DNA from: JABSSA01 sp039960995
Lineage (GTDB): Bacteria > Pseudomonadota > Alphaproteobacteria > Rhodobacterales > Rhodobacteraceae
Length of the DNA stretch: 64,000 nt
Assembly: GCA_039960995.1 (NCBI GenBank)
Contig: JBDVKF010000026.1
Coordinates: 1-64,000 of the forward strand
Direction of reading: 5' to 3'
The notes beneath the pieces are model-generated. The model did no database searches, was not told the origin of the DNA, and worked only from the letters and a program-made list of their open reading frames with translations. Shown in pieces: positions 17,500 to 26,783 of this stretch. Position numbers and translations under genes: made by a program. Within the stretch, counting starts at the first letter, position 1; the number at the start of each line of letters is the position of its first letter.

Positions 17500-18885
17500 T
17501 TGAGCGAAACCAGCATTGCCGAAATCGTCGCGCGTGCGCGCACCGCCCAATCGCGATATGAACGTGACGGATCGCAAACCCGCTATGACCGCGCCGCCCA
17601 AGCCGTCGCTTGGGCGATTATGGAACCAACACGCAATCGCGAACTTGCCGAACTGGCCGTGGCGACCACAGGGCTTGGCAATGTGCCCGACAAGATCACC
17701 AAGAACTACCGCAAGACGCTGGGCCTGATGCGCGACATCAAAGATGCCGTGACCTTTGGCGTGATCTCGGACGACCTTGAGACGGGCATCACCGAAATTG
17801 CCCGCGCCAAGGGCGTCGTGGGCGCTATCGTGCCGTCCACCAACCCCGCCGCGACGCCGGCCAACAACATCATCAACGCGCTCAAATGCGGAAATGCGAT
17901 TGTGGTGGCCCCGTCTCCAAAGGGTCTGGCGTGCTCGGAAACGCTGATCGCCCATATCCATGCAGAATTCGTCAAGATCGGCGAAGACCCCGATTTGGTG
18001 CAGATGATCCCGGCTCCGGGTTCCAAAGAACGAACACAATCGCTGATGGAAGCCTGCGACATGATTGTCGCGACCGGCAGCCAAAACAACGTCCATCGCG
18101 CGCAAACCGCCGGGACGCCTGCCGTCGCAGTGGGGGCGGGCAACGTCGCCGTGATTGTGGACGAAACCGCCGATCTTGACGCCGCAGCCGAAAAAATCCG
18201 CGCCTCCAAGTGCTTTGACAACGCCACCTCCTGCAGCTCTGAAAACGCGGTGGTGGTGGTGGATGCGGTCTATGACGCCTTCGTCGCAGCCATGGCACGG
18301 GCCAATGGCGCGCTGGTCCAAGACGAAACCGCCTTGGTCGCAAAGCTCTGGCCTGACGGACACCTCAATCGATCCGTCATTGCCCAAGACGCCGACAAGA
18401 TGATCGCAGCACTGGGACTCGACGTGCCCACAGGCACCGAATTCATCGCGGTGCCCACATCCGGCATCGGTGACGCGCATCCTTTGTCCAGCGAAAAACT
18501 AAGCCGGGTATTGGCGCTTTATCGGGCCACCAATTTTGACCAAGCCGTCGACATCACTCGCGCCATTCAGCTCCATCAAGGGGCAGGACATTCAGTTGGT
18601 CTGCATTCAACCATCGACGACCGCGCCCATACGCTGGCTACCGGTATTCCAACAAGCCGCGTGATCGTCAATCAGGCCCATACTTTTGCCACAGGCGGCT
18701 CATTCAACAACGGCATGCCGTTTTCCCTGTCGATGGGCTGTGGCACATGGGGCGGCAACTCGGTCAATGACAACGTCAATTACCGCCACTTCCTGCAATC
18801 CACCAAAATCGTCCGCGAAATCCCGGCCCGCGAACCAGCCCTCGATGATATTTTCGCGGATTACTGGAGCGTCGCTGGCCAATGA
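17500..18885 (+). CDS. CoA-acylating aldehyde dehydrogenase (SauS/sulfoacetaldehyde dehydrogenase-like)
   Basis: A 461-residue member of the CoA-acylating aldehyde dehydrogenase group, which interconverts an acyl-CoA and an aldehyde with NAD(P)H. The catalytic Cys245 lies in NATSCSSENAVVVV. GVVGAIVPSTNPAATPANN and GAGNVAVIVDETADL mark the cofactor-binding domain. The best-known enzymes with this layout next to an acyl-CoA ligase and a carboxylate importer are SauS of sulfoacetate degradation, which makes sulfoacetaldehyde from sulfoacetyl-CoA. The start is TTG 17500 after AGGAGG. The next gene overlaps by ATGA. Oxalyl-CoA or glycolyl-CoA reduction cannot be excluded. Confidence 0.75.
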   Translation: MSETSIAEIVARARTAQSRYERDGSQTRYDRAAQAVAWAIMEPTRNRELAELAVATTGLGNVPDKITKNYRKTLGLMRDIKDAVTFGVISDDLETGITEIARAKGVVGAIVPSTNPAATPANNIINALKCGNAIVVAPSPKGLACSETLIAHIHAEFVKIGEDPDLVQMIPAPGSKERTQSLMEACDMIVATGSQNNVHRAQTAGTPAVAVGAGNVAVIVDETADLDAAAEKIRASKCFDNATSCSSENAVVVVDAVYDAFVAAMARANGALVQDETALVAKLWPDGHLNRSVIAQDADKMIAALGLDVPTGTEFIAVPTSGIGDAHPLSSEKLSRVLALYRATNFDQAVDITRAIQLHQGAGHSVGLHSTIDDRAHTLATGIPTSRVIVNQAHTFATGGSFNNGMPFSLSMGCGTWGGNSVNDNVNYRHFLQSTKIVREIPAREPALDDIFADYWSVAGQ

Positions 18886-20372
18886 AATTCGACCCCACCG
18901 TTCCTCCAACCGGGACCGTACGTGACTGGCTTGATGCGCGTGCCGAAACCGGCGGCCCGGCCTTTGTGTTCCCCGAAACCAAAGAGACCCTGAACTGGCA
19001 AGATTTGCGCGCCCACGCCGCCCATGTGGCGGGTGACCTGACCGCGCAAGGCATTGCCAAAGGCGAAAGCATTGCAGTGATGCATCCCAATGGGCTTGAG
19101 GGCATCAAAGCAATGTTTGCAGTGCTCTACGGTGGCTTCCGCGCAACCATGCTCAACCTCGCGGCGGGCCCGGATGCGTTGGCTTATGCGATGGACCATT
19201 CCGATGCACGCGTGGCTTTTGTCCATGAGGGTCAACTTGACGCCTTTGATCAGGTCCGCCCAGAACGCCTAACGCTCTATACCCCCGGCGACACACAGGC
19301 GCCTTTGCACACCATCACGGCCTCAGACGAGGCGCTTTTGATGTACACGTCAGGCACCACAGGCCGCCCAAAAGGGGTCGTACATACACAATCAAGCTTG
19401 CTCGCCGGGGGCTGGACCGTCAGCGTGGCCCATAAGCTGACACCCCAAGATCGCGGCTTGGGTGTTTTGCCATTTTACCACATCAACGGGCTTTGTGTGT
19501 CGGTCATGGGGTCTCTGGTCTCGGGCGGCTCTCTTGCGATGGTGTCACGCTTTTCTGCCAGCCGCTTCTGGGATCAGGCCGAAACAGGCGGCATCACATG
19601 GTTTTCCGTCGTACCCACAATCATCAGCCACCTGCTGCACGGCGCGTCCGAACCCAGCCCACAGCTCAAGGCCCAACTGCGCTTTGCCCGCTCGGCGTCT
19701 TCTGCCCTTGCCATCGAAACACAGCGCGCCTTTCAAGACCGGTTCGGGTTGGCCATCGTGGAATCGCTGGGCCTGACAGAAACTGCCGCGCAATGTCTTG
19801 TGAACCCGCTGGACCCGGCCCTGCACAAAATCGGCTCGGCTGGCAAAGCCATCAGCAACGACGCACGGATTGCAGATGACACCGGCACCGAATGCCCCCG
19901 CGGCACCGAAGGCGAAATCCAGATCCGCGGCCCCAACGTGATGAAAGAATACCTCAAAAACCCAGACGCCACCGCCGACAGCTTTCATGGCGACTGGCTG
20001 CGCACCGGTGATCTGGGGCGCATGGACGGCGACGGCTATGTCTTTGTCACTGGCCGTTTGAAAGAGCTTATTATCAAGGGCGGCGAAAACATCGCCCCGC
20101 GTGAAGTCGACGAAGCGCTGTATGAACATCCCGACGTGGTCGAGGCCGCCGCCTTTGCCCGACCAAACCCGCAATATGGCGAACGCGTCGAAGCGGCCGT
20201 GCGCTTAAGCGAGACATCAACCGCCACCCCGGAAGAACTGCGCGCCCTGTGTGAAACCCGCGTCGGCGCGTTCAAAGCCCCCGATGTCGTGCATATCTTG
20301 GATGAATTGCCGAAAGGCCCGTCTGGCAAAATCCAACGGCTCTATCTGAACGCCTTGCTGCACGGCAGTTAA
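18882..20372 (+). CDS. AMP-forming acyl-CoA synthetase (SauT-like acid-CoA ligase)
   Basis: A 496-residue ANL-superfamily ligase that activates a carboxylic acid with ATP and CoA. Motifs are YTSGTTGRPKGVVH (phosphate loop, about residue 151), TGDLGRMDGDGYVF with the ribose-binding Asp, GRLKELIIKGGENI at the hinge, and GPSGKIQR with the C-terminal catalytic Lys. It overlaps the aldehyde dehydrogenase by four bases, so the two are translationally coupled and probably act in sequence (acid to acyl-CoA to aldehyde). Sulfoacetate-CoA ligase SauT is the favoured analogue, with oxalate-CoA ligase the main alternative. It ends in a TTAA shared with the convergent exporter gene. Confidence 0.78.
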   Translation: MKFDPTVPPTGTVRDWLDARAETGGPAFVFPETKETLNWQDLRAHAAHVAGDLTAQGIAKGESIAVMHPNGLEGIKAMFAVLYGGFRATMLNLAAGPDALAYAMDHSDARVAFVHEGQLDAFDQVRPERLTLYTPGDTQAPLHTITASDEALLMYTSGTTGRPKGVVHTQSSLLAGGWTVSVAHKLTPQDRGLGVLPFYHINGLCVSVMGSLVSGGSLAMVSRFSASRFWDQAETGGITWFSVVPTIISHLLHGASEPSPQLKAQLRFARSASSALAIETQRAFQDRFGLAIVESLGLTETAAQCLVNPLDPALHKIGSAGKAISNDARIADDTGTECPRGTEGEIQIRGPNVMKEYLKNPDATADSFHGDWLRTGDLGRMDGDGYVFVTGRLKELIIKGGENIAPREVDEALYEHPDVVEAAAFARPNPQYGERVEAAVRLSETSTATPEELRALCETRVGAFKAPDVVHILDELPKGPSGKIQRLYLNALLHGS

Positions 20373-21136
20373 CTCAGGCCGTTCGCGATCAACCGCAAAC
20401 CCATCAGCAAAAACATCGTCAACACCGCTTTGCGAAACAGCTCTTGGCTAACATGACTGCGCAGCAGTTCCCCGATGCGGAACCCGACCAGCACCACACA
20501 AAGCGCCATAGCCGATTTTAACAACACAGGCCCAGTCAAAATACCGGCCACCACTTGCCCCGCGCCCAAAGGCAGAACACCGGCAAGAAACAAAAACCCT
20601 GTTGCACCGATGAACCTTTCCTTGGGCACATCACGTGCGACCAGATACATCGCCACTGTCGGCGACCAGATCGAACTGATCCCCCCTAAGATGCCCGACA
20701 CCGCACCAAACCCCAGATGCCATCCACGGCCCGGCCCAATCCGCAGTTTGATCCCCAAAAGAATGTTGAGCGAAAACAGAACCATAGCTACGCCAATCGC
20801 AACCGTCAGCAAGGCGGTCGGATAGTCGGTTATGAACATAGACGTCACAAAGATGCAGACCATGATGGCCAGCGCAAACAGCCAATATTCGCGGACTATC
20901 GTCATTTTTTCCGGCGCACGTGTGAACTGTAACGCGTTGGTGGCAAAGATCGACAGCCACAAGAGCGGAATCGCGTCTGTCGGGGGCATTAACAAGGTCA
21001 GGAATGCCATCGACGCCGCAGGCAACCCGATACCAAGGAAGCCTTTCACGATGGCCGCAAACAGGAAGATGATCACCAGCAACGCGACCCGACCGGCATC
21101 GAAATTTTGCATCATGTCAGCAATCGCAGCGCTCAT
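20369..21136 (-). CDS. TSUP (TauE/SafE) family membrane exporter
   Basis: A 255-residue membrane protein of the TauE/SafE/YfcA family with about eight helices. It has the N-terminal repeat IFLFAAIVKGFLGIGLPA and the second-half repeat LGFGAVSGILGGISSIWSP, the duplicated signature of these anion permeases. Members beside sulfonate catabolic genes export sulfite or sulfoacetate. It overlaps the upstream FAD/Fe-S dehydrogenase by ATGA and shares its stop region with the convergent acyl-CoA ligase. Position strengthens a sulfonate interpretation, but TSUP substrates cannot be read from sequence. Confidence 0.82.
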   Translation of the reverse strand: MSAAIADMMQNFDAGRVALLVIIFLFAAIVKGFLGIGLPAASMAFLTLLMPPTDAIPLLWLSIFATNALQFTRAPEKMTIVREYWLFALAIMVCIFVTSMFITDYPTALLTVAIGVAMVLFSLNILLGIKLRIGPGRGWHLGFGAVSGILGGISSIWSPTVAMYLVARDVPKERFIGATGFLFLAGVLPLGAGQVVAGILTGPVLLKSAMALCVVLVGFRIGELLRSHVSQELFRKAVLTMFLLMGLRLIANGLS

Positions 21137-23931
21137 CCGTCTAACGCCCGATCCAAAATAACCGCGAGGTTGAGTGCCTTGCGTTGGGCGACATCATTGA
21201 TCTGACACCGGCAGGAAAACCCATCCGCGACTATCACCGCATCATCCGGCGCAGCCCGCACCGCCGGCGCTAAAGACAGCTCTGCCATTTGGCGCGACAC
21301 GTCTTGTGTTTCAGGTTGATAGCCAAACGCCCCGGCCATCCCACAACACGAGCTTTCGATCATGCGCGCGTCAGCCCCTTCAATGGCGTTCACCGCATCC
21401 ACGGTTGCCTGCGCAACACCCATCGCCTTTTGATGGCAATGCCCATGCACCAGAACCTGCGTGCCCGGCTTGGCCACCGCTTTGATTGGGTTTTGCGCGA
21501 TGTATTCCGCAAAGGTGAGGACCCGCGCTCCCATGTCATCCGTCCACTCCGGGATCAGGTTCACCGCCTCATCGCGAAACATCAACGTGCAAGACGGTTC
21601 TAACCCGACAATGGTTTTCCCTGCATCCAAGGCCGCTCGAAAGGCATCCGTGGTACGGCGCATCTCGGCTTTGGCGCGATCGACCATACCCGATGCCAAA
21701 TACGTCCGCCCACAACACAGCGCACGCCCGGTGACAGACATCACCCCAACGCGTTGCCCAGATCGTTCAATCACCCGCTGCGCAGCGGCCAGCGTTTCAG
21801 TGTCGAAATGCCGGTTAAACGTGTCCGCAAAAAGCAAAACATCGCCTTCTGTCGACCCGCTGAAAGGGGTTTGAAATTTCGGAAGCCTGCGCGAACCGCC
21901 AAGACCCACCAAATGCGCGTGCTTCAAAGAGGCATTTGCAATCGGGGCCATTTTTGAGGCCAAAGGGGCCAAACGCGGCAATACTGCGATCATGCGGTCG
22001 CGCAGTGTCAGACCATGCGTTGCGACACGCGCTGCTTGCACTTCGGTTTTCATCTTCGCCATATCAATGGACATCGGACATTCGCTTTTGCAGGCCTTGC
22101 AGCCCACACATAATTGCATCGCATCCGCCATCTCGTCCGACGTAAACGTATCCTGTCCAAGCTGACCGCTCAGCGCCAATCGCAAGACATTGGCCCGCCC
22201 ACGTGTCAGATCCTTTTCCAACCCCGTGACGCGGAAAGACGGACACATAACGCCGCCGGTACTTTTGCGGCAGGCCCCGTTGTTGTTGCACATTTCGGCC
22301 GCGCCGCTCAGCCCACCGGGCCAATCCGACCAATCAAACACAGTGTCAGGGCTTTGCTGGGCATAGCCTTCAGGCCAGCGCATCAAACTGCGATCATCCA
22401 TTTTGGGCGCACGCACGATCTTGCCGGGGTTCAGCGTCGCTGCGGGGTCGAATCTGTCTTTGACCTGCTCAAAAATCTGAACCATGCGCGGGCCATACAT
22501 GCGTTCGTGAAACTCTGAACGTACGATCCCATCGCCATGCTCGCCCGAATGCGACCCCTTAAAGGCCGCGACAAGGTCAAACGCTTCTTCGGCAATGGCC
22601 CGCATCTGGCGCAATCCCAAATCCTGCCGCAGGTTCAGGACCGGGCGCACATGCAACAACCCGACAGAGGCATGCGCATACCACGTCCCGTCGGTGCCGT
22701 GCTTGCGAAACACATCCGTTAGACGGCTGGTGAAATCCGCAAGATGCTCAAGCGGAACGGCGCAATCTTCGACAAAGGACACCGGCTTACCTTCGCTGCG
22801 CATCGACATCATGATATTCAAACCTTGCGTGCGCACGCCCCAGATCCGAGCTTGAAACGCCGGGTCTTCGGCCTCAACCACGCCGCCATCTTGCTTGCCG
22901 GGATCATCCCAGCGAAACCCCATCTCAGCCATCAAATCGCCCAAGGCACTCAGACGACGACGGTTCTCTTCTGGGGTTTCCGCAAACTCCACCAGCAACA
23001 AGGCTTCGGGATTGCCGCGCACAAAACTGTCCACGATGGGGCGAAACTGCGGGATATCCCGGCCCAACCGGATCATGTTGTGATCGACCAGCTCCACCGC
23101 GACTGGGCCCAGTTTGACGATATGCTGCGCGGCATCCATCGCCGCGTGAAAGCTGGGGAAATGGCACACACCCAGCGTCTTGGTTATAAGCTTTGGCGAC
23201 AGCTTCAAATCCAGCGACTTGGTGATCGCCAGCGTGCCTTCCGATCCGACCAATAGCTGCGCCATATCCGGGGCATCCCCCAAAAGCGCGTCGATATTAT
23301 ACCCGCCCACACGGCGCTGCACCGCCGGAAAGCGTGCTTTGATCTCCGCCTGTTCACGCGCCGCAAGCGCCATCAATTCCGCATCAAGCATTTGGTCCGG
23401 GGACGCCGCCGCAAAACGCCGCTGCTCTCCACTGGCCAGCATCGCCTCCAAACCCAAAACATTGTCCTGCATCTTGCCATACCGGATCGAACGCGACCCG
23501 CACGAGTTATTGGCCGCCATCCCCCCAAGCGTGGCCCGAGACGCGGTCGAGACATCGACCGGATACCACCACCCATCCGCCGCCACTTGGCGGTTCAGAT
23601 CGTCCAGCACCAAACCGGGCTGAACCGTAACTTGGCCAGCTTCGGCGTCGTAATCGATCACCTTGTTCAGATACCGCGTGAAATCGACAACCAGCGCGTC
23701 ATTGACCGTCTGGCCCGATTGCGACGTCCCACCCCCGCGCGGCAGCACCGCAATGCCCTCTGATTTGGCAAAATCCAGCGCGGCTTCGACATCGTCCCAC
23801 GTTTTAGGAACAAGCACAGCACGCGGCATGATCTGATAGATCGACGCATCCGTGGCATAGCGCCCACGATCGAAATCCGTATCAAGAACCTGACCTTCGA
23901 CCCGTGCCTGCAATGTGCGGTAATCTATCAT
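21133..23931 (-). CDS. FAD-linked oxidase fused to Fe-S/CCG domains (GlcD-GlpC type)
   Basis: A 932-residue enzyme. Residues about 35-210 form a PCMH-type FAD domain (VLPRGGGTSQSGQTVND, NNSCGSRSIRYGK). A C-terminal FAD-oxidase domain follows to about 520. Then come 4Fe-4S motifs (CNNNGACRK; CVGCKACKSECPMSIDMAK) and CCG-type domains (LCCGRTYLASG, HGHCHQKAMG, SSCCGMAGAFGY). Such fusions, like YdiJ and D-lactate dehydrogenases, oxidise 2-hydroxyacids and pass electrons to the respiratory chain. Candidates here are glycolate, D-lactate or sulfolactate. It heads a two-gene operon with the TSUP gene and faces the aminotransferase gene across 70 bases. Confidence 0.85.
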   Translation of the reverse strand: MIDYRTLQARVEGQVLDTDFDRGRYATDASIYQIMPRAVLVPKTWDDVEAALDFAKSEGIAVLPRGGGTSQSGQTVNDALVVDFTRYLNKVIDYDAEAGQVTVQPGLVLDDLNRQVAADGWWYPVDVSTASRATLGGMAANNSCGSRSIRYGKMQDNVLGLEAMLASGEQRRFAAASPDQMLDAELMALAAREQAEIKARFPAVQRRVGGYNIDALLGDAPDMAQLLVGSEGTLAITKSLDLKLSPKLITKTLGVCHFPSFHAAMDAAQHIVKLGPVAVELVDHNMIRLGRDIPQFRPIVDSFVRGNPEALLLVEFAETPEENRRRLSALGDLMAEMGFRWDDPGKQDGGVVEAEDPAFQARIWGVRTQGLNIMMSMRSEGKPVSFVEDCAVPLEHLADFTSRLTDVFRKHGTDGTWYAHASVGLLHVRPVLNLRQDLGLRQMRAIAEEAFDLVAAFKGSHSGEHGDGIVRSEFHERMYGPRMVQIFEQVKDRFDPAATLNPGKIVRAPKMDDRSLMRWPEGYAQQSPDTVFDWSDWPGGLSGAAEMCNNNGACRKSTGGVMCPSFRVTGLEKDLTRGRANVLRLALSGQLGQDTFTSDEMADAMQLCVGCKACKSECPMSIDMAKMKTEVQAARVATHGLTLRDRMIAVLPRLAPLASKMAPIANASLKHAHLVGLGGSRRLPKFQTPFSGSTEGDVLLFADTFNRHFDTETLAAAQRVIERSGQRVGVMSVTGRALCCGRTYLASGMVDRAKAEMRRTTDAFRAALDAGKTIVGLEPSCTLMFRDEAVNLIPEWTDDMGARVLTFAEYIAQNPIKAVAKPGTQVLVHGHCHQKAMGVAQATVDAVNAIEGADARMIESSCCGMAGAFGYQPETQDVSRQMAELSLAPAVRAAPDDAVIVADGFSCRCQINDVAQRKALNLAVILDRALDG

Positions 23932-24001
23932 AATACTTGACCTTCCCCCCCGCTACCCTCACCGTCTCGTCCGATAGGCGCAACTTCTAAAGGCACTGAA
24001 C

Positions 24002-25168
24002 ATGCGATCTGGACGCCATTTCTTACAAATTCCCGGCCCAACCAACACACCTGACCGTATCCAACGCGCAATGCACCGCGCAGTGATCGACCACCGTGGC
24101 CCCGAATTTGCCAAGCTGGGGCGCAGCGTGCTTCAGGATTTGAAAACCGTTTTCAAAACCAAAAACCGCGTCGTGATCTATCCCGCGTCCGGCACCGGCG
24201 CATGGGAAGCCGCCCTGGTCAACGTGCTCGCCCCCGGCGATCAGGTCCTGATGTATGAAACCGGCCAGTTCGCCACCTTGTGGAAAAACATGGCCACGAA
24301 ACTAGGGTTCGATCCGGTCTTCATGCAAGGGGATTGGCGCTCTGGCGCAAATGCCGAAGCGATCGGCGCGCAGCTTGCCGCAGATACCGCGCATAAACTC
24401 AAAGCTGTCTGCGTCGTGCACAATGACACGGCCACCGGTGTGACCTCCGACATTGCCACCGTGCGCGCCGCCATGGACGCCGCAAATCACCCCGCGCTCT
24501 TGATGGTCGATACGATTTCATCGCTTGGTTCGATTGATTTTCAAACCGATGCATGGGGTGTCGATGTCGTGGTGGCCGGCTCGCAAAAAGGCCTGATGCT
24601 TCCCCCCGGATTGTCGTTCAACGCGATTTCGGACAAGGCGTGGGACGCGTGTCATACGGGCGGGGATCGTCGGTCTTATTGGGATTGGCGCGACATGGTC
24701 GGCCCAAATGACCAAGGCTTTTTCCCCTACACACCCGCAACGACCCTTCTGTATGGCCTACGAGAAGCACTGGATATGCTGGCCGAAGAAGGGCTCGAGG
24801 CCGTTTTCGCCCGCCACGCCCGCCACGCCAAAGCAACCCAACTGGCGGTCGAGGCGTGGGGCCTCGATATTCTGGCCACTCACGAAAACGAACGCTCCAA
24901 CAGCCTCACGGCCGTGGTGATGCCGGATGACACAGGCGCCGACGCACTGCGCGCCGCGGTTCTCGACGGTTTCGATATGTCGCTCGGCACCGGCTTGAAC
25001 AAAGTGGCCGACCGTGTGTTTCGGATCGGACATCTCGGGGATTTCAACGACCTCATGCTGATGGGCACCCTGTGCGGAGTCGAAATGGGTCTGGTCCGCG
25101 CCAACGTCGCCCACCGCAAAGGCGGCACACAGGCCGCACTGGATTACCTCGCCGCGAATGGGTCTTGA
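24002..25168 (+). CDS. Class V aminotransferase (serine-glyoxylate aminotransferase-like)
   Basis: A 388-residue PLP enzyme of the alanine/serine-glyoxylate aminotransferase group. It starts RHFLQIPGPTNTPDRIQRAM. It contains YPASGTGAWEAALVN, HNDTATGVTSD, the cofactor-binding Asp in LMVDTISSLGS, and the Schiff-base Lys in VVAGSQKGLMLPPGL. Relatives transfer amino groups from serine, alanine or aspartate to glyoxylate. It is divergent from the FAD/Fe-S dehydrogenase, so a pair in which a 2-hydroxyacid is oxidised and then transaminated is plausible. Transamination of a sulfonated oxoacid is a further possibility. Confidence 0.82.
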   Translation: MRSGRHFLQIPGPTNTPDRIQRAMHRAVIDHRGPEFAKLGRSVLQDLKTVFKTKNRVVIYPASGTGAWEAALVNVLAPGDQVLMYETGQFATLWKNMATKLGFDPVFMQGDWRSGANAEAIGAQLAADTAHKLKAVCVVHNDTATGVTSDIATVRAAMDAANHPALLMVDTISSLGSIDFQTDAWGVDVVVAGSQKGLMLPPGLSFNAISDKAWDACHTGGDRRSYWDWRDMVGPNDQGFFPYTPATTLLYGLREALDMLAEEGLEAVFARHARHAKATQLAVEAWGLDILATHENERSNSLTAVVMPDDTGADALRAAVLDGFDMSLGTGLNKVADRVFRIGHLGDFNDLMLMGTLCGVEMGLVRANVAHRKGGTQAALDYLAANGS

Positions 25169-25349
25169 TTGGATTTGAAACGTCGGATGGCTTTGATCTG
25201 TAAGTCATCGACCAACCGAAATTTCGATGATGGATCAAGCGGACTCTCGCAAAGAACGCAGCGAAGGTCTCCTTCGAGCCCATACCCCCAGTTTCGCTCA
25301 ATGCGGCGACTGTCTGCAATCTTGTGGGATCAACTCACTTTTCGCACAG

Positions 25350-26783
25350 TCAACACCGTTTGGTCAGGCATTCGCCGGTGTCTTCTGACACAATGGTGTT
25401 CCGATCACTGGCGCCTTTTGGCATTGGCACTCCACGACGCAACAAGAACTTTGGCCTTCGGCCAAGACCGGCGGGCAAACGCGCGATAGGTTCTTCGATA
25501 GCATATGTACCGCGCCCGATCTCGCGCAACGCACCGGCATCGACCAGCTGCGTGATCCCGGCCCAGCTTGGCAGAATATCATAAGCCTCTGCAGATCCGG
25601 CGAGCGTAACGACATCCTCGGGTATCGAAGAAGAGATGCCCGCAGGGAAAGCCCGAAGCAGCAAGTCAACGGGATCTTCTTGCGCTACGCCCAGATCCAC
25701 CAATCCGTTTTCGGTCATCTGCACGCGCCTATTCCCGGTTATGATTGTGACACCCCCGCGCTTGACCGGTTGCTTTGCGTTGTTGACGCCTGACGGAAGC
25801 GCCGTGGTGTCCAGCCGCTGTTCGTGGATGTGTTGATCGGGGACTCGTCCCAGATAAACGCTCAGTTGCGCATCCGCCTGCATTTGTGCATCGGCGCTAT
25901 TCCAACGCCGCGCATCGAGAGAGCAGGCGAATTGTGGAACGAAACTCACGTACTCAGCCGGTACGCCCACGACACCCAATCCATTTTCGCTGGCAATGAC
26001 AACATGTTCGAGCCGATCCGTTGCACCAGTGATTTTCAGGATCAATGGTGATCGGCTTGTGGCGATCAAATAGATTGGACGCGTACCGGCTTCGATGCGA
26101 ATACTGCCTGCCCGTGTCTCCTGATCCAACCCCGAGACTGCAACCGTGGAGACAGCTTCGGCACGTTTGACGTTGAAAAGTATGATCTCTGCGTCATCGG
26201 AGACAGTTGGCATGTCGCACCCTTTGTGCTCTAGGGCAGACAGCTGAGCCTCAGGTGTCTTGGAGAGGACTTCGAATGTCGCAATGATGTCTTCGGTTGT
26301 TAAAATGCCATCGTTGTTGGCATCCATAGCCAGAAGATCACCGAGCACATGCGGTCGTTGTTGCGCAAATTGCTTAGCGCTTTCGGCATCCATCTCCTCA
26401 AGTGTCAGGATGCCGTCTGAATTCAAATCGAATTCACGCCGGCGCGTTTCTATTTGCCTCGCAGAGTTCGGACGCAGGATCGGGCTTAGCCGGCGTATTT
26501 CGTCAATACTCAGGCTCAGGTCCCCGTTTAGATCACGAACCAGCCATTCGCCACGCGTTTTGTGGCGCAGTCGCGCGATCATTCTTTCTTCGTGCAACTG
26601 TATGAGTTCGGGCGTGAGTCGGCCGTCGGGTGCCATCGCAAACAGCCGCTTTATTAACTGACTTCGGTTTTGATCAAGCGCTTTGGCATATTCGCGCACC
26701 TTCTCGGGCGGTAGCGCAAGAGTTTCCGCAGGAGCCGTTATCGGTAAGAATAGAAGGCTGAGCGTCAGAGCAAGGAAGCGCAT
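25350..26783 (-). CDS. Exported EF-hand calcium-binding protein
   Basis: A 477-residue secreted protein. A signal peptide (MRFLALTLSLLFLPITAPA) is followed by three EF-hand loops: DLNGDLSLSIDE (about 84-95), DLNSDGILTLEE (119-130) and DANNDGILTTED (154-165). The Asp/Asn and Glu ligands are mostly intact. The remaining 300 residues form an unrecognised beta-rich region. It probably senses or is stabilised by calcium in the periplasm. The start at 26783 was preferred because it begins the signal peptide, though two ATGs just upstream (26795 and 26804) are also possible. It is a single gene. Confidence 0.75.
   Translation of the reverse strand: MRFLALTLSLLFLPITAPAETLALPPEKVREYAKALDQNRSQLIKRLFAMAPDGRLTPELIQLHEERMIARLRHKTRGEWLVRDLNGDLSLSIDEIRRLSPILRPNSARQIETRRREFDLNSDGILTLEEMDAESAKQFAQQRPHVLGDLLAMDANNDGILTTEDIIATFEVLSKTPEAQLSALEHKGCDMPTVSDDAEIILFNVKRAEAVSTVAVSGLDQETRAGSIRIEAGTRPIYLIATSRSPLILKITGATDRLEHVVIASENGLGVVGVPAEYVSFVPQFACSLDARRWNSADAQMQADAQLSVYLGRVPDQHIHEQRLDTTALPSGVNNAKQPVKRGGVTIITGNRRVQMTENGLVDLGVAQEDPVDLLLRAFPAGISSSIPEDVVTLAGSAEAYDILPSWAGITQLVDAGALREIGRGTYAIEEPIARLPAGLGRRPKFLLRRGVPMPKGASDRNTIVSEDTGECLTKRC

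Noticed and set aside
17482..18480. Minus-strand frame opposite the acylating aldehyde dehydrogenase
   Set aside because: It is antisense to a well-supported enzyme with an identified catalytic Cys.
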